From positions 1,922,001-1,986,000 of the forward strand of contig NC_065530.1 of NCBI RefSeq assembly GCF_020184175.1: a stretch of DNA of 64,000 bases. The letters are read 5' to 3'. The translations under genes were made by a program, and so were the position numbers. The notes under the pieces were generated by a model, which was given only the letters and a program-made list of their open reading frames with translations, did not search any database and was not told the origin of the DNA. Shown one piece after another: positions 53,280 to 64,000 of the stretch; positions within the stretch are counted from its first letter, which is position 1; every line of letters starts with the position of its first letter. Source of the DNA: Aphis gossypii (Eukaryota; Arthropoda; Insecta; Hemiptera; Aphididae).

Positions 53280-53560
53280 ATGCTTAAAAATAATAAATGA
53301 ATAACGGTCAAGTTGTCACACACAGATAACAGTAACTCCCAGTATACATTTTCAACATTGAGATGAAAGGGATAATTCGCATTGTAAAGTCACGTAGAAA
53401 CTGACACGTATATTTGTATTAATAATGAAGGATCAGACGTGTGTCACCAATAATAAGGAAAAACTAAATAAGTTCCTGCCACCAAGGAGAAAGCTAATTT
53501 CTTGGATTTACTGCATGCGGTTTTATTACAGTTCAAGTCATCTCGATCCAAAATCATCTG
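53280..53560. repeat. dispersed repeat family, copy 2
   Basis: Second copy of the repeat at 49175-49470, sharing AATAACGGTCAA, CACAGATAAC, GTCACGTAGAAACTG, ACACGT and GCCACCAAGGA in the same order and orientation, with many substitutions and small indels between. The copies are about 4 kb apart, so either a local duplication or two insertions could explain them. Confidence 0.6.
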
Positions 53561-55299
53561 TTTCGACTTTCCCAACACAGCTTTTTTACTACACGCCTAA
53601 GTGTTGTATTGCGTCTTAACCCAGTAGTGTATGGCTAGTCATATTGAAAAATAAATAACAATAGGGGGATAAAGTGAGGGACATAAAAAACAAATATAAT
53701 ACGAATATAGTCATAATCACTTATTAAATGAAAAAATAGAGTAGGGAGTAGAGACTACCTACTTCATTTTTTTTTCGATTAGTGGAAAAACAATGAATAA
53801 TAGGTATAGATAATATTTTTGTGTATTTTCAATTTTGTGTGATGAGTAGGATCCTTCAAATATAAATAATTTCGGCTGACTTTTATTTGGACGAATAATC
53901 CAAAATAACATATCGTTTGGGAGAAATTTACAAGACCAATAATAATATGTCTAATACATCATGTAGGCAAATTTATATGGACTTAAAAATATTTTCCTTC
54001 TCATTTTTAGGACTATCGGTTGACATTAAGTGGTATGGTAATATTATTATAATTGTTGTAAAAACATGTTATACTTCATCACACTTCGATCACATATAGT
54101 TATGTGTTCATTAGTTCACTATTTACACACATGACACTTGCATTTTTATTTACTAACTATTATTTATTTATTTTCCCAAACAATTTGTTACTTTCCCACC
54201 TAAATAATATATGCTCTACTTAGATAAATTTTTGGTCATTGGTCCAAATGAATGAAATTCATAATATTTATAGTATTTAATAAATTAATAAAAATCTATT
54301 AAAGGAATATATAATGAATCTAATGCAATTGCTAATATTTGATTAATTTGCTTTATCTTTTTATATTAGTTTTAAATTTTCGTTCTAACTCATTTTAAGT
54401 ATTTAGTAAATCAAATATTAGACAAAAACAGCCTCCAATAACTTGAAAGAGGTACTAACTACCAACAGTAGTTAGGTATATAAAGTCTATACAATGTATT
54501 ATAATATTATTGTTTTTCATTAAAAATCTGTTATTATCATATTATATTATATGTTAATCAAAAATTAAGGTATGAATCAAAAACTAAAACTTTATAGGTA
54601 AATTTCAGAAGTTACAGACACGTTTTTGTAACAATAAAATGGGATTCCGTGATAAACGAATTTCAATATTAAATTGATCAAACAAACTTTGAAAAATATA
54701 TCACATTTTAAACGTGTTTATTGCATTATTATAATCAGGAAAAAATTGATTACACACGAGATTTAAGATAATATATTATATAGGAATAGGTTGGAGATCG
54801 AGTAGTAGATTATTGTGTTATAATGTTATAATTAGTGTTATTATTTTATCAATTACACTACTTACACTTATAATATAACTGTAAATACTAAATATTATAG
54901 AGAATGTATATATATTATAAACAACTATAAAGAATATAGTCTAAATAATTACCTATTCGAGTATTTGATTTATTGATTAGGTATATACATTGATACGATT
55001 GATGAGAAGGGATGGGGTAGGTTAAGACCTTTTATTTCCTCTATAAGCATGCAATTTGATAAATAAGTACAAGAAAATTTAGTCGTCACCGGTTTTCTTC
55101 TATAATCATCGAGACGTTTGCTCGATGGATATACGAGATGTGGCTAACCGAATTTGTATAATATAATAAATACTAATATACACATAGGTAATACTAACGA
55201 TTTCAAACAGTACGACGATGTAATCATTGTCACTATACATTATAATATACAGTATTAAATACATTCAATATAAATTAAAAATAGGAGATGACGTAAAGT

Positions 55300-55530
55300 A
55301 AACGTGATTATCAACCTTCAAACATCGATCTCAAATTATACTGCGCAGTCGCAGCCAAAAGCTTGTTGTTCCTGCTTTCTTCACTGTTACTGCGATTTTC
55401 GTGTTTCATTGTGTCGTCGACATGTTTATATTGATTCCGTGCGGTCGCTCAAGCATCGTCAAAATTCGATTTCAGAATTCAGAAACCTCAAAACGGCCGA
55501 GTTGCATCTTGCCGACTTACAGGTCTGAAA
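55300..55530. other. less AT-rich block, possible unrecognised exon
   Basis: The block stands out by composition from the AT-rich desert. A + strand frame from 55304 to 55528 is open but has no recognisable domain. The minus strand carries a strong donor-like GTAAGT at about 55523-55518, and the + strand reads TTACAGGT at the same place. Without homology, a 5' untranslated exon, a fossil exon and a regulatory block are all possible. Confidence 0.25.
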
Positions 55531-55664
55531 TACTATCTTAAGCAGAGTTCCCGTTAGGGATATTTTTAGCATATACTTATTATACTTATACCGACATTTT
55601 TTTTTTTTACCAAGTATTGAATATGATAAATTCAAATCGAAAACATATGTGAAGTAAGAATAGT

Positions 55665-55903
55665 AAACCCCTCCACCATAAAATTACATCCGACAAACTC
55701 TATAATTTGTAGAACTCAATTTGAAGGCACGTAATTGTTGATAGCTCCAACCTTCAACCCTCATAATTAATTTTGGTTGTTGAGCTTCAAATCGACGATT
55801 ATATTTTAAAAATTCCAAAAATCAACATATAATTAATACAAAATTGAGTTCTACAACTTAATATTAATCGAGTGTAATATGGAAAATTTGATGGAGGGGG
55901 TTT
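55665..55903. mobile_element. candidate foldback element with about 60-base inverted ends
   Basis: The left arm begins AAACCCCTCCA and ends TTGTAGAACTCAATTT; the inverse of the right arm begins AAACCCCCTCCA and ends GTTGTAGAACTCAATT. Intermediate words (AAATT..CAT, ACTC..TAAT) also correspond, with indels. The centre is about 110 bases. Long inverted arms without a coding interior are typical of a foldback-type MITE. The target duplication could not be assigned. Confidence 0.65.
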
Positions 55904-56274
55904 AAAATATACATAATATACTCACACGACACAGTATAGTAATAGTACAGGAACATCAAACTCAAAGTACCAACTAAGCCAAACTTATTAGATAAAACTC
56001 CTAATATTTGCGTGCAGAAAAAAAACTTGTCGACAAAAAAAATATTAATACCTACACATTCTTTATAAGACTGTGTTTACCAAATAGCATATATATATAT
56101 ATATAATATATATGTAGGTAATACAGCATGATTATAACCAACTAAGTCTTATTAAATTATTTATAAGTATTTTTAATCATTTAGATACTATTTAAATTAT
56201 AAATTAAAAATTAAAATTAAATTAATAATCGTTTATTATTTTGCTTAATTTTAAAATAAATCTAGATGCTGTGG

Positions 56275-56325
56275 ACCTCAAAAAATAGTGCCGAGGACCG
56301 CGTGTTTGTCGTGCCTGGTGTAACA
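56275..56325. mobile_element. possible decayed hAT-like terminus
   Basis: The words GGACCGCGTGTTTG and GTGCCTGG resemble the right ends of hAT elements (the inverse would start CCAGGCACGACAAACACGCGG). No matching left end or 8-base duplication was found nearby, so this is at best a solitary end fragment. Confidence 0.3.
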
Positions 56326-58771
56326 CTAAGTCGGGTTTTCTACTACACCGTGTTCTGAATATTTAATATAGGTAAAAACATGACGGTAACACGTTACTTA
56401 TATAAGTTGAATACGGGTGTATCCAACCTACGTAGTACACAGTATGATATAGTGGGAATCCGGTTTAAGTATTATCACAGGGTAAGCAGGGTGATCTACT
56501 GTGTGATAATTTTTTTTAGGTGTATCCACAAAATTATATGTATTAGGGGTTAATGCTTTAAGTAAAATGATATGTGTATTATGTATCTACTAAACTGATT
56601 TGAAAAAAATGTGCCAGTTCAGTTATAAATAAATTATAATATATATCTAATTAGTTGTATAGGTATTTAATTTTTACATAGTATCATCATAATATTGTAA
56701 TTTTATAAATAATATTAAATATAATTCAATTTAAATTTTCAAGTGATATTGTGCTTATGCCTTATTGATACATGCGTTTGATAGTAAGAGCTATTGTCTA
56801 TTAGTAGTTAAATAAATGCTACCTCTTCCCGAATAATAAGTTGTACATAATGATATGTAAATTAAATGCAGGCATTTTTTTTTCTTAGCGAACAACACAA
56901 AAACCTTTCTTCAAATCCATATTCTATAACACTGATCAATGCTCATTTATTTGAACGTATATTACATACGTTAAATATAGCAATAGGTACTTAAAAACCA
57001 AAATCTTTTCATTAAAATTTTTTTGATGAAAATCTTATTTCAATAATTCAAGTTCCATATTATGTATGTACATACATTTATTTCAATACGTATACATTCA
57101 AATAAAATATAGGTACCAATATGGCTATATAATATTGTCAAACAATAATTGTCTGCGAAGGCACTCTAGCAGCCCATTTAGCTCTATCCCTCACATCCTG
57201 CCCGGATCATAAGTAGAACATGAACATGATGTACCTCATGATACTCACTTTCATTTCCATTTTCCATATTATCATATTATAACATATTGTATACCTATGT
57301 ACAATTAATAAATAAGGTCGTAGTATAATAAACTAACTGTACCGATGAGTAACCTACAGCTGTCTCCCTCGATACATGAAAACAAAATAATAATATTATT
57401 ATTGTAACGACGATAGGTAGCTGCTGAGAAAAGTAGGAGTTGGAAGAGGGGCACCGCGGATAATCGGAATTTTATTTTATTTTTTAACATTTTACTACGT
57501 TTTTAGGTAGGTATATTTTCGTGCCGTACTGCCGTGTCAAAACGGCGAGACGACGACGACGGTCAACAACTCTCTACGCGGCGACGGCGGCGGCAGTTCC
57601 CCCCTCGGGCGCGCGCGCGTCACACTTATTCGGATAAAAACGTAATAAATTATAAGCCACCAGTTAAGGCGGAGAACAGGGGGAACAGCGGTGTACGGTC
57701 GCCGCCGTGTATAGACATAAAGCATAATAACATTATTACGTACGCTCCGAGTTCTCCGGTCGCCGGTCGGGTGCCCTCGTCGGTGTAGTCGTCCTCGGCC
57801 CCGGGAATTTCTATTACATTTTTTCATTTCGCGACCAGAGTTTAACACTCTGACAGACCATATCACGGTGCAAAGCAGTTGGATACCCATTTTATTTTAA
57901 ACAACGCGCGTTAGTTACGAAAATCTACCGTCGACCCCCTCCCCCCTCACAAGCGATCAGTTTTGTGATGTACATAAAACGTATCATCATTATAATTGAA
58001 TAGTAATACAATTATTTTAATAGCACCTAATTATAATCATAACAATAATATCAATGTTGAAAGCGATAATGATAATGATATATCATAATGGTGATGATGA
58101 TATTGATATTAGTATTGTAGCAGCGACCGAACCACCGCACGGAAAACACAAAAATAGAAGCCCGACAACGCACATTATATAGCAGGTACAATGTAACAAC
58201 AGCCCCGCAACGCCGACGGGTTTTATTTTCGTGTGGCAGAGCGCTCGTGTACGTTTTTATAATAATATATATATATTTTTATACAGTTTTTTTTTCGTCG
58301 TCGCCTCCCCGCACCGGCTGGCCCCTCACGCTAGCTCCCCCCCCCGACCATACCGAATCCCCCTTCCGCCACCGCTGCCGATGACGAAACGCCGCCCGGC
58401 GAGCGGAACGCCGAACGACCTCTCACTCGCAGGCGAACCGGCCGCCGCCGCCACAGTCGGGCTCCCCCCCCCCACAATACGCTCGCTCTCGCACACGCAC
58501 ACGACCCGTCCGCGGCGCCCGCCACCGATATATCAATTATTGTTCTCGGGGAAATTTTTTGGGTAGGGGCTTGTGCGCTTCCACCGCCGCCGACGCCGAA
58601 CCGTTTCGGGTGCCCGCGCCGCGCCGACGAGGCGGTTCGCCCGTTCGCCTCCCCACCAATTTTTAATGCGCCGCGCACTGAACACGGTCGTCGCCCGCGG
58701 GCCGCCGGAGCGCATCATTTTTTTTTCTTTTCGTATACTCCTTTACCATTTTTTTTTATCGTAATCCACTC

Positions 58772-58789
58772 GCACACACACACACACAC
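58772..58789. repeat. CA dinucleotide microsatellite
   Basis: A short CA run inside the CpG island, in the presumed promoter region of gene 2. Confidence 0.7.
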
Positions 58790-59162
58790 CCGTCGTCTAC
58801 GTGGCCCGCCGCCGCCGCCGCTGCGCTCGTCCCCGGCCGCTCCGCAGCCCGCAATATTATCCGTGAAACTCTCGTTACCGCCGCCGTAGCACACGGTCGT
58901 CCGTTTTTCGCGTACGCCGCTGACGTCCGTGGTTGGCGCAGCACAAAATATTGCGACGACATTCGCGCGGGGCTTCCGCTTTTTTCGTCATCGCGTCGAC
59001 TAATTTATTAGTATACGCAATATTAATTATTAAGTCCGTTTGACGTACAGTGTGCCGCGGTGTTGACGAACAGCGACCGTATCCGTCGTCGAGTGCTCGC
59101 GACAACCATAAGTCACGACGACGACTACGACGTTTCACCCGGACGACAGCAGCCGCACATCG

Positions 59163-59369
59163 ATGGCGCACGACGACGAAGACGATCCGTCCGTCGCCGC
59201 CACAACGGATACTGCTACGGCTAATGCGACCAGCTGTAGGTTATGCTGCGTGCCTTCGTTACCCGAAGATCAACGGCATCCGATCGTCCCGGTCGCAGAC
59301 GGCTGTGGCGGGACACGCCCCGGCGACAACGATTTGCGCGACACCATTGTCAAGCACCTGCGGATACAG
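59163..59369 (+). CDS. gene 2, exon 1: ZAD domain, first half
   Basis: ATG 59163 opens a frame of 69 codons ending exactly before the donor GTGAGC at 59370 (phase 0). The N-terminus is acidic and Thr/Ala-rich (MAHDDEDDPS), followed by CRLC at residues 25-28, the first zinc-binding cysteine pair of a ZAD (zf-AD) domain, and a segment ending DTIVKHLRIQ that corresponds to the domain's first helix. The ATG is chosen because it directly precedes the domain at a usual distance. The high GC reflects its location in the CpG island. Confidence 0.85.
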
Positions 59370-62300
59370 GTGAGCGACCGCGTGTATACACATTATACAC
59401 AGCTAAACGCGGTGGTGTAATAATATTGTAATATCGTTATTAAATATCGAGTGGATACTCACCGCCAAAGTCTGTCGCCCGAGTTTTCTACTTACCTAGT
59501 TATTTACAATATTTTTTCCATCGTTTTCCTCGGACCTGGCCATTCGGCCTTTATCGCGCTCAAATGACGCGTGTGTGTAATAATAATAATAGTACTCCCC
59601 ACCCGCCACTGTCTCCGCTGCCGCCGACCTTTTGAAATAATAATATTGCTCCGCTATCAATGACGATTGCGTCACACCTGATAACGACGACATTTGCGAT
59701 TAAACAGCTGCACGCCTGCATGGCCGACGTGTTGGCGGCATTTTTCTTATCCGACATGCTCGGCCACCTCTTTTACTATCCCACTGGCTTTTACGGTTTC
59801 TTGTCTTCTTTATGCTACCGTCGAAGGCGATATAATTTTCTATTGGCCTTTGACTGAGTTATCGTCAGCACACATCACATTATGTACCTAATAAAGATTA
59901 AAATGGTTTAAATAGGAGATCTTTAGATAATCTTCCACTTGATATCGTTTTTGCATTTTGCTTTTGCTTCAATTGGTTTCATTTTCCCCAACACTAAAAT
60001 GTCTGATAATTGCTTGTTAAGCATAAATCATTAATTTATTATCACTTGTATATTATTATATTACATTTAAATTTAGCGCTGCACTTATTACTTGACTTTT
60101 ATCGAGTTTTGAATCTCTATTGTCAGTTTAGTACAGTTTAGTGTTACCCATACGTAGAACATAGTATTATGTAATTTAATTTTAATAGTTCATTCCACTC
60201 TCATAATATTACATTCCTGGTATTTATATTTGTTTGATTTAGTTGTCATTTACTTATTCTCAGTACTCTGCTGATAAATCAATTTGTGATTATTAAAATT
60301 AATTTGGCTCACAAAGTTAGTTAATACCCCGGTTAATACTTGATCTTAGCTGATTCCATTACTAGGGATAAGTAGTACTAAGCGTACTTAGGCTTTGAAT
60401 TTATAAGCAATTTAATTAATTTAGTTGTTATTTAGTAGCCTAGACTATAATTATATACTTGTTCTTTATATACTTAAATATATATTAGTTTTAGCAAGGA
60501 TATCTTTAATTTTTAGTATAAATTCTGTTACTTCTTATAATTACCAGTTTTAAATACTTCAAACAAACAACGTATTAAACTAGTAGGTTTCCAACTTGAA
60601 TTGTAATTTATTCTATAACATAATGTGAATTACTAATACTAATAATCTTGGCATTTGAAAGTATAATTTTCACGTATCGTGGTTGAATTACTAATGTATA
60701 ATATTTAATGCAATTATTTTTTAATTATTGTCTAATTCAATTAAATGGGCAATTTAAGATTTGTTCTGATTAGGTAAAAGCTTCACCAATTAGTTAAATA
60801 ATACCTAAAAAAAATAATATATTTTACTGTGTAAGTATTTAAAAAAAATATGTACTTACACACATTAATGATGTAGGTATTCTTGAACAGTCCCAGATAG
60901 ATACCTATGTTCCGAGCTATGTTCTTATTGTGCTGATAAGTAACAAAAAATGTAAAAATTAATACTGTTTTACTACCCAATGAATAATTTGAATATAAAG
61001 TATAGAAAATTAAAAGTACTACTTATTGTATGTATTTAGGTAATTACTTTTTAAATAAATTATAAATGTCTTATTTTATTTAGGTTTCAGAGAATGATGG
61101 TTTGTCCAAATATATATGTACTGGATGCTCGACATTGTTAAATGAGTGGGATCACTTTTCTGAGATGTGCTCAAGAAATAACAACATACCCTTGAAACAA
61201 CCATCTGATGGAGTTGATAAAGTATATTAAATTCACATTATACAATTATTACTACTTAGTATATTTTATGTAAATATATCCACCTATTAGGTATTTAAGC
61301 ATAGGTACCATTATAGTACCTACATTATTATTATAAGTGTAATAATTAATTGATATAACAATATTAGAACCAAATTATAGGTACAGTATTATTATGTAGG
61401 TACCTATTATACATTTATTAAAGAATGACTAGTGATATTGTTGTTATAGTTTTAGTTCTCTATTATAATAATTAATAGGTAGAAAATGCATTGTAAGTAC
61501 CTACTTAAAAAAATTTATTTCAAAATCGATATTTTTTTTACAAAAATGTCAATACTTATTTGAAAAATAGTTTCATAATATTATACATTTTGCTTACCTA
61601 GCTTATCGGATTAGTATTTACCCAGTTACCTTCATATTTCTATAAATATGATAATTGTTTTCGGGTTATGCTCTATAATAGGAAATTTTAAAATTTAAAT
61701 ATTTATTTTATTTTGTTAAATGTGTTTGACATTTAATTTGAGATTCTTGTACTTATAAAACCATTCATCTGTTACATTGACTGTTATCATATTGTTATTG
61801 TTTTTTTTTTTAAAAAAACATACATTGAAGGAAACAAAAAAGTAGTGCACATACTAGAATTATCAATGTCAATTAAAAAAAAAAACGCTGGGTAAATTCA
61901 AATGACGACCTATATATATATTATAGCTATACTAGATTCTGATAATCACCACATGGCTTTATGGCATATTTATTTTATTGTTGCACAATCATACAGCATG
62001 GACGTAGACTAGTTTTAGTTATCAAATTAATTTATTTTATTATTCATAATAAATCATTTATGATAAACTCAAAATTAGTATAATTAACAGTACTATTTTA
62101 TGTTTTTTAATTGCTGTATTCATTAGCCAATACATGGAAATTGAAATTTAGTGAATACTCATGTACCATCATATCATATTATTAGTTATTAATTTTCATT
62201 CGGTTATCAAAAGCTAATACCTTCATAATTATATGTAAATATTGGCTGTGTATATAAATTAAAGTTGAACTTAATGGTTCTGTATATGTATCCAACCAAA

Positions 62301-63692
62301 TTGAAATGGTAAATAAATGTATGATAACTCTACATATAAATATTATACACATAAGATAATATAAATGACATATTTGTGGATTATTTTTGTATTACAAAAT
62401 AATTTCAAAAATTGTTTACCGCTGTCTAACACATTCACAATTATTCATTTTTCTAATTGTGTTTCTGCAAAGATATTGCAAAAGCTATTTTGTGTTCATA
62501 TTCCGGTTCATATTTTGTCATTAGATTAAAGATCAAACTTAATATTTTTTTTTAATTTTGATAAATCATGCCAGTTATGATGATTAAAAACTATATTTTA
62601 TTTGTAATTATTATTTAAGTAACCTTCAATTTATTATTTAATTTGACTTTAAATTTTATAAGCCAATACCAACTACAATATTTAATTCAAAATAAATACT
62701 CTCCTATTTTTCAAAGATACAAATAGGCAGAATGGGGGGAAGAACTTATAGTAATTTATATTGACAATTTCATTTTTGGATAGTATATTCTATCGTTTTG
62801 AAATAAATGTCATAAAAAACACATAGATATTATGTGACCCCTTAAAAAATAATTATTTAAGTAGACAAATAATCATATTTTCTTATTTATTTAATAAAAT
62901 GTCAGTATATAGTTTGTTTTCTCTTTTCGGCATACATGTAACATAATAAAAACGTATTCACACAACATAATTTTTTTTTATGTTTTTGAATAATCTTAGT
63001 CCTTAGAGTAAAATCAACTATTTGCAAAAATTATAGAGAATAATATTTTTTAAGTTGTGACATTGATTTGATGTAAATATTGTGTCAAACATTATAATAT
63101 CCATTTAAATTAATAAAAATGTTTTAGGTAATTTTTTTTATTTAAAGTAAAATAATAATAAAATATAAAATTGATGTCAAGTTCTTAAAAATATTATTTT
63201 CTATAATTTTTACAAATAGATAATTTTAAGGGATTTTACTCTAAGTTTACTTAAAAATCATAAAAAATAATTTTATATGAATGTTTTATCTATGTTGCTA
63301 ATGGATCTGAGAGAGAAAACAAATATCTGGAAAACAGCCAACTTAATTTTATGAACAACAGATTGTTTTGATGTTTATTAAAATACTAAAATTTTAAGAA
63401 GTACAACTTCAAAAGTCATAAATTCTATAATGACAGTCAATCTTCATAATTGTTACCATCAATAATTTAAAATTTGAATTTAGGTATAAATGTTTTATTT
63501 TTATTTTTAAATTGCCAGGTACTGTGTGATAATATAATAAAATTGTTTAATGTTATCCATAAATATGCATTTTTTTATGCAATATTTATATTAATTTATA
63601 ATTATTACTTTTATAGAATGATGATGGTGATGAATTGGCGAACAATTTAGTAATAGACATAACTGATGAAGATGATGAACAAAGTTATACAA
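59163..63692 (+). CDS. gene 2 (5' part, continues past the window): ZAD-type zinc-finger protein
   Basis: Exons 59163-59369, 61084-61221 and 63617-63692 join in frame into 140 residues plus one base. The ZAD domain spans about residues 24-100, with the zinc ligands Cys25, Cys28, Cys81 and Cys84 (CRLC and CTGC). It is followed by a polar stretch and an acidic segment (NDDGDE...ITDEDDEQ). ZAD is an arthropod-expanded dimerisation domain at the N-terminus of C2H2 zinc-finger transcription factors, acting in the nucleus. Such proteins normally carry an array of C2H2 fingers near the C-terminus, expected downstream of the right edge but not visible here. I cannot name an orthologue: the ZAD family is large and diverges quickly. 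Confidence 0.8.
59370..61083 (+). other. gene 2 intron 1 (1.7 kb)
   Basis: Donor GTGAGC, acceptor ATTTTATTTAG. The first half-kilobase is still somewhat GC-rich (the tail of the CpG island, with chance frames on both strands near 59.56-59.89 kb); the remainder is AT-rich. No further exon was recognised. Confidence 0.7.
61084..61221 (+). CDS. gene 2, exon 2: ZAD domain, second half
   Basis: It begins after TTTATTTAG and encodes 46 residues in phase 0: VSENDGLSKYICTGC and onward. CTGC supplies the second cysteine pair (81 and 84), and the following STLLNEWDHFSEMC resembles the long C-terminal helix of ZAD domains. The donor at 61222 is GTATAT, a weak match; reading through gives Val-Tyr-stop at 61230. 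That an intron splits the domain between the two cysteine pairs strongly supports this pairing of exons. Confidence 0.85.
61222..63616 (+). other. gene 2 intron 2 (2.4 kb)
   Basis: AT-rich throughout, with several TAGGTA/TACCTA clusters in the first 300 bases and poly-T and poly-A tracts. No repeat ends or exons could be supported. Confidence 0.65.
63617..63692 (+). CDS. gene 2, exon 3: acidic linker
   Basis: Acceptor TTTTATAG ending at 63616, strong donor GTATGT at 63693, phase 0 in and phase 1 out. It encodes 25 residues (NDDGDELANNLVIDITDEDD and so on) in an otherwise stop-rich surrounding. Acidic linkers between ZAD and the zinc fingers are common in this family. The acceptor phase matches exon 2. 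The next exon lies outside the window. Confidence 0.7.
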
Positions 63693-64000
63693 GTATGTAG
63701 ACAAAAATTCAGGCTTTTAAATATTGCAAACGTATTGATTTAGATTTTTATAAAAGAAACAAAAGTTATAGGTACTATATAACTATGTATGTTCTAATAA
63801 AACCCTGTATTAAATGTTATAAATTATATGATAAAAAAATTAGAAACTAATTATAGTTGTAACAAGTTCCGAATTTATGGTCTATTCAATGTAAACCCTA
63901 AAAGAAATAAAATGATAAGATTAAGTAGTTTGACTACTAAACTTAGCTGTGACCCCAAGGGGCATGCCATTATTACTATGTATATATAATATATGATAAA
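63693..64000 (+). other. gene 2 intron 3 (start only)
   Basis: AT-rich DNA after the exon 3 donor; no acceptor with a plausible coding exon was seen before the window ends. Confidence 0.6.

Larger units (their letters stand above)
38208..57520. other. gene desert with scattered MITEs
   Basis: About 19 kb between the end of gene 1 and the CpG island of gene 2. The 3' UTR of gene 1 occupies the first part; the nearest polyadenylation-like hexamers are ATTAAA variants within about 170 bases of the stop. Apart from the repeats listed separately, the DNA is AT-rich, with poly-A/T runs, TA microsatellites and chance frames. No RNA gene was recognised. Confidence 0.6.
57525..59420. promoter_or_regulatory. 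large CpG-rich island at the 5' end of gene 2
   Basis: About 1.9 kb of DNA dense in CpG, CGG/CCG and C- or G-runs, in sharp contrast to the AT-rich flanks, interrupted only by an AT-rich pocket around 57.96-58.10 kb. It contains a CA dinucleotide repeat at about 58772-58789 and ends with the first coding exon of gene 2. Open frames on both strands have low-complexity Arg/Pro/Ala-rich translations and are by-products of composition. The island probably carries the promoter and 5' UTR; a possible initiator-like TACAGTG lies at about 59047. A divergent transcript to the left is possible but not shown. Confidence 0.6.

Noticed and set aside
57537..57890. 117-codon minus-strand frame in the CpG island
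   Set aside because: Arg/Pro/Gly-rich low-complexity translation with an opposing open frame; explained by composition.
58331..58678. 115-codon minus-strand frame in the CpG island
   Set aside because: Low-complexity Gly/Ala/Arg/Ser translation, overlapped by other open frames on both strands; no domain.

Overview
The window looks like insect nuclear DNA, most likely from an aphid or a close hemipteran relative. By eye it is very AT-rich and full of the words TAGGTA/TACCTA, poly-A/T runs and TAA/TA microsatellites. It carries several short interstitial arrays of the insect telomere unit TTAGG, coding exons separated by introns of 0.1 to 5 kb, and many short non-autonomous DNA transposons. 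No prokaryotic features (operons, ribosome binding sites, rRNA, CRISPR) are present. Assignment to aphids rests on sequence style and remembered genome composition, not on a search.

Two protein-coding genes can be supported, both on the + strand and both split by introns, so long open frames hardly mark them.
(1) A seven-coding-exon gene (ATG 22268, stop 38205-38207) gives a 342-residue secreted protein. It has a signal peptide, a 14-cysteine ectodomain containing two similarly spaced cysteine modules, a Gly/Pro/Ser/Thr-rich linker, and a hydrophobic C-terminal tail of the kind that directs GPI anchoring. All splice junctions are GT-AG and all phases agree. Exon 6 has two in-frame donors 33 bases apart, predicting a form with 11 extra residues. 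The first coding exon begins with an acceptor, so a 5' untranslated exon must lie upstream; the GC-rich island at about 8.28-8.73 kb is one candidate.
(2) The start of a ZAD-type (zf-AD) zinc-finger transcription factor gene begins at 59163 in a large CpG-rich island (about 57.53-59.42 kb). Three exons are visible; the gene runs off the right edge before any C2H2 fingers appear.

Layout: 1-8.27 kb, AT-rich DNA with no gene seen; 8.28-8.91 kb, GC-rich island and possible promoter; 8.9-22.24 kb, gene-free DNA (perhaps the first intron of gene 1) with a few GC-richer blocks and MITEs; 22.24-38.21 kb, gene 1; 38.2-57.5 kb, gene desert holding hAT-like and other MITEs and a two-copy dispersed repeat; 57.5-59.4 kb, CpG island and first exon of gene 2; 59.4-64 kb, further exons and introns of gene 2. 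The two genes show no evident functional link.

The observations most worth following up are the tandemly built cysteine-rich GPI-type protein and its alternative donors, a repeat in its fourth intron that closely resembles an element I remember as common in moths and butterflies, and three hAT-like MITEs with readable 8-bp target duplications. I did not find a clear novel multi-gene system.
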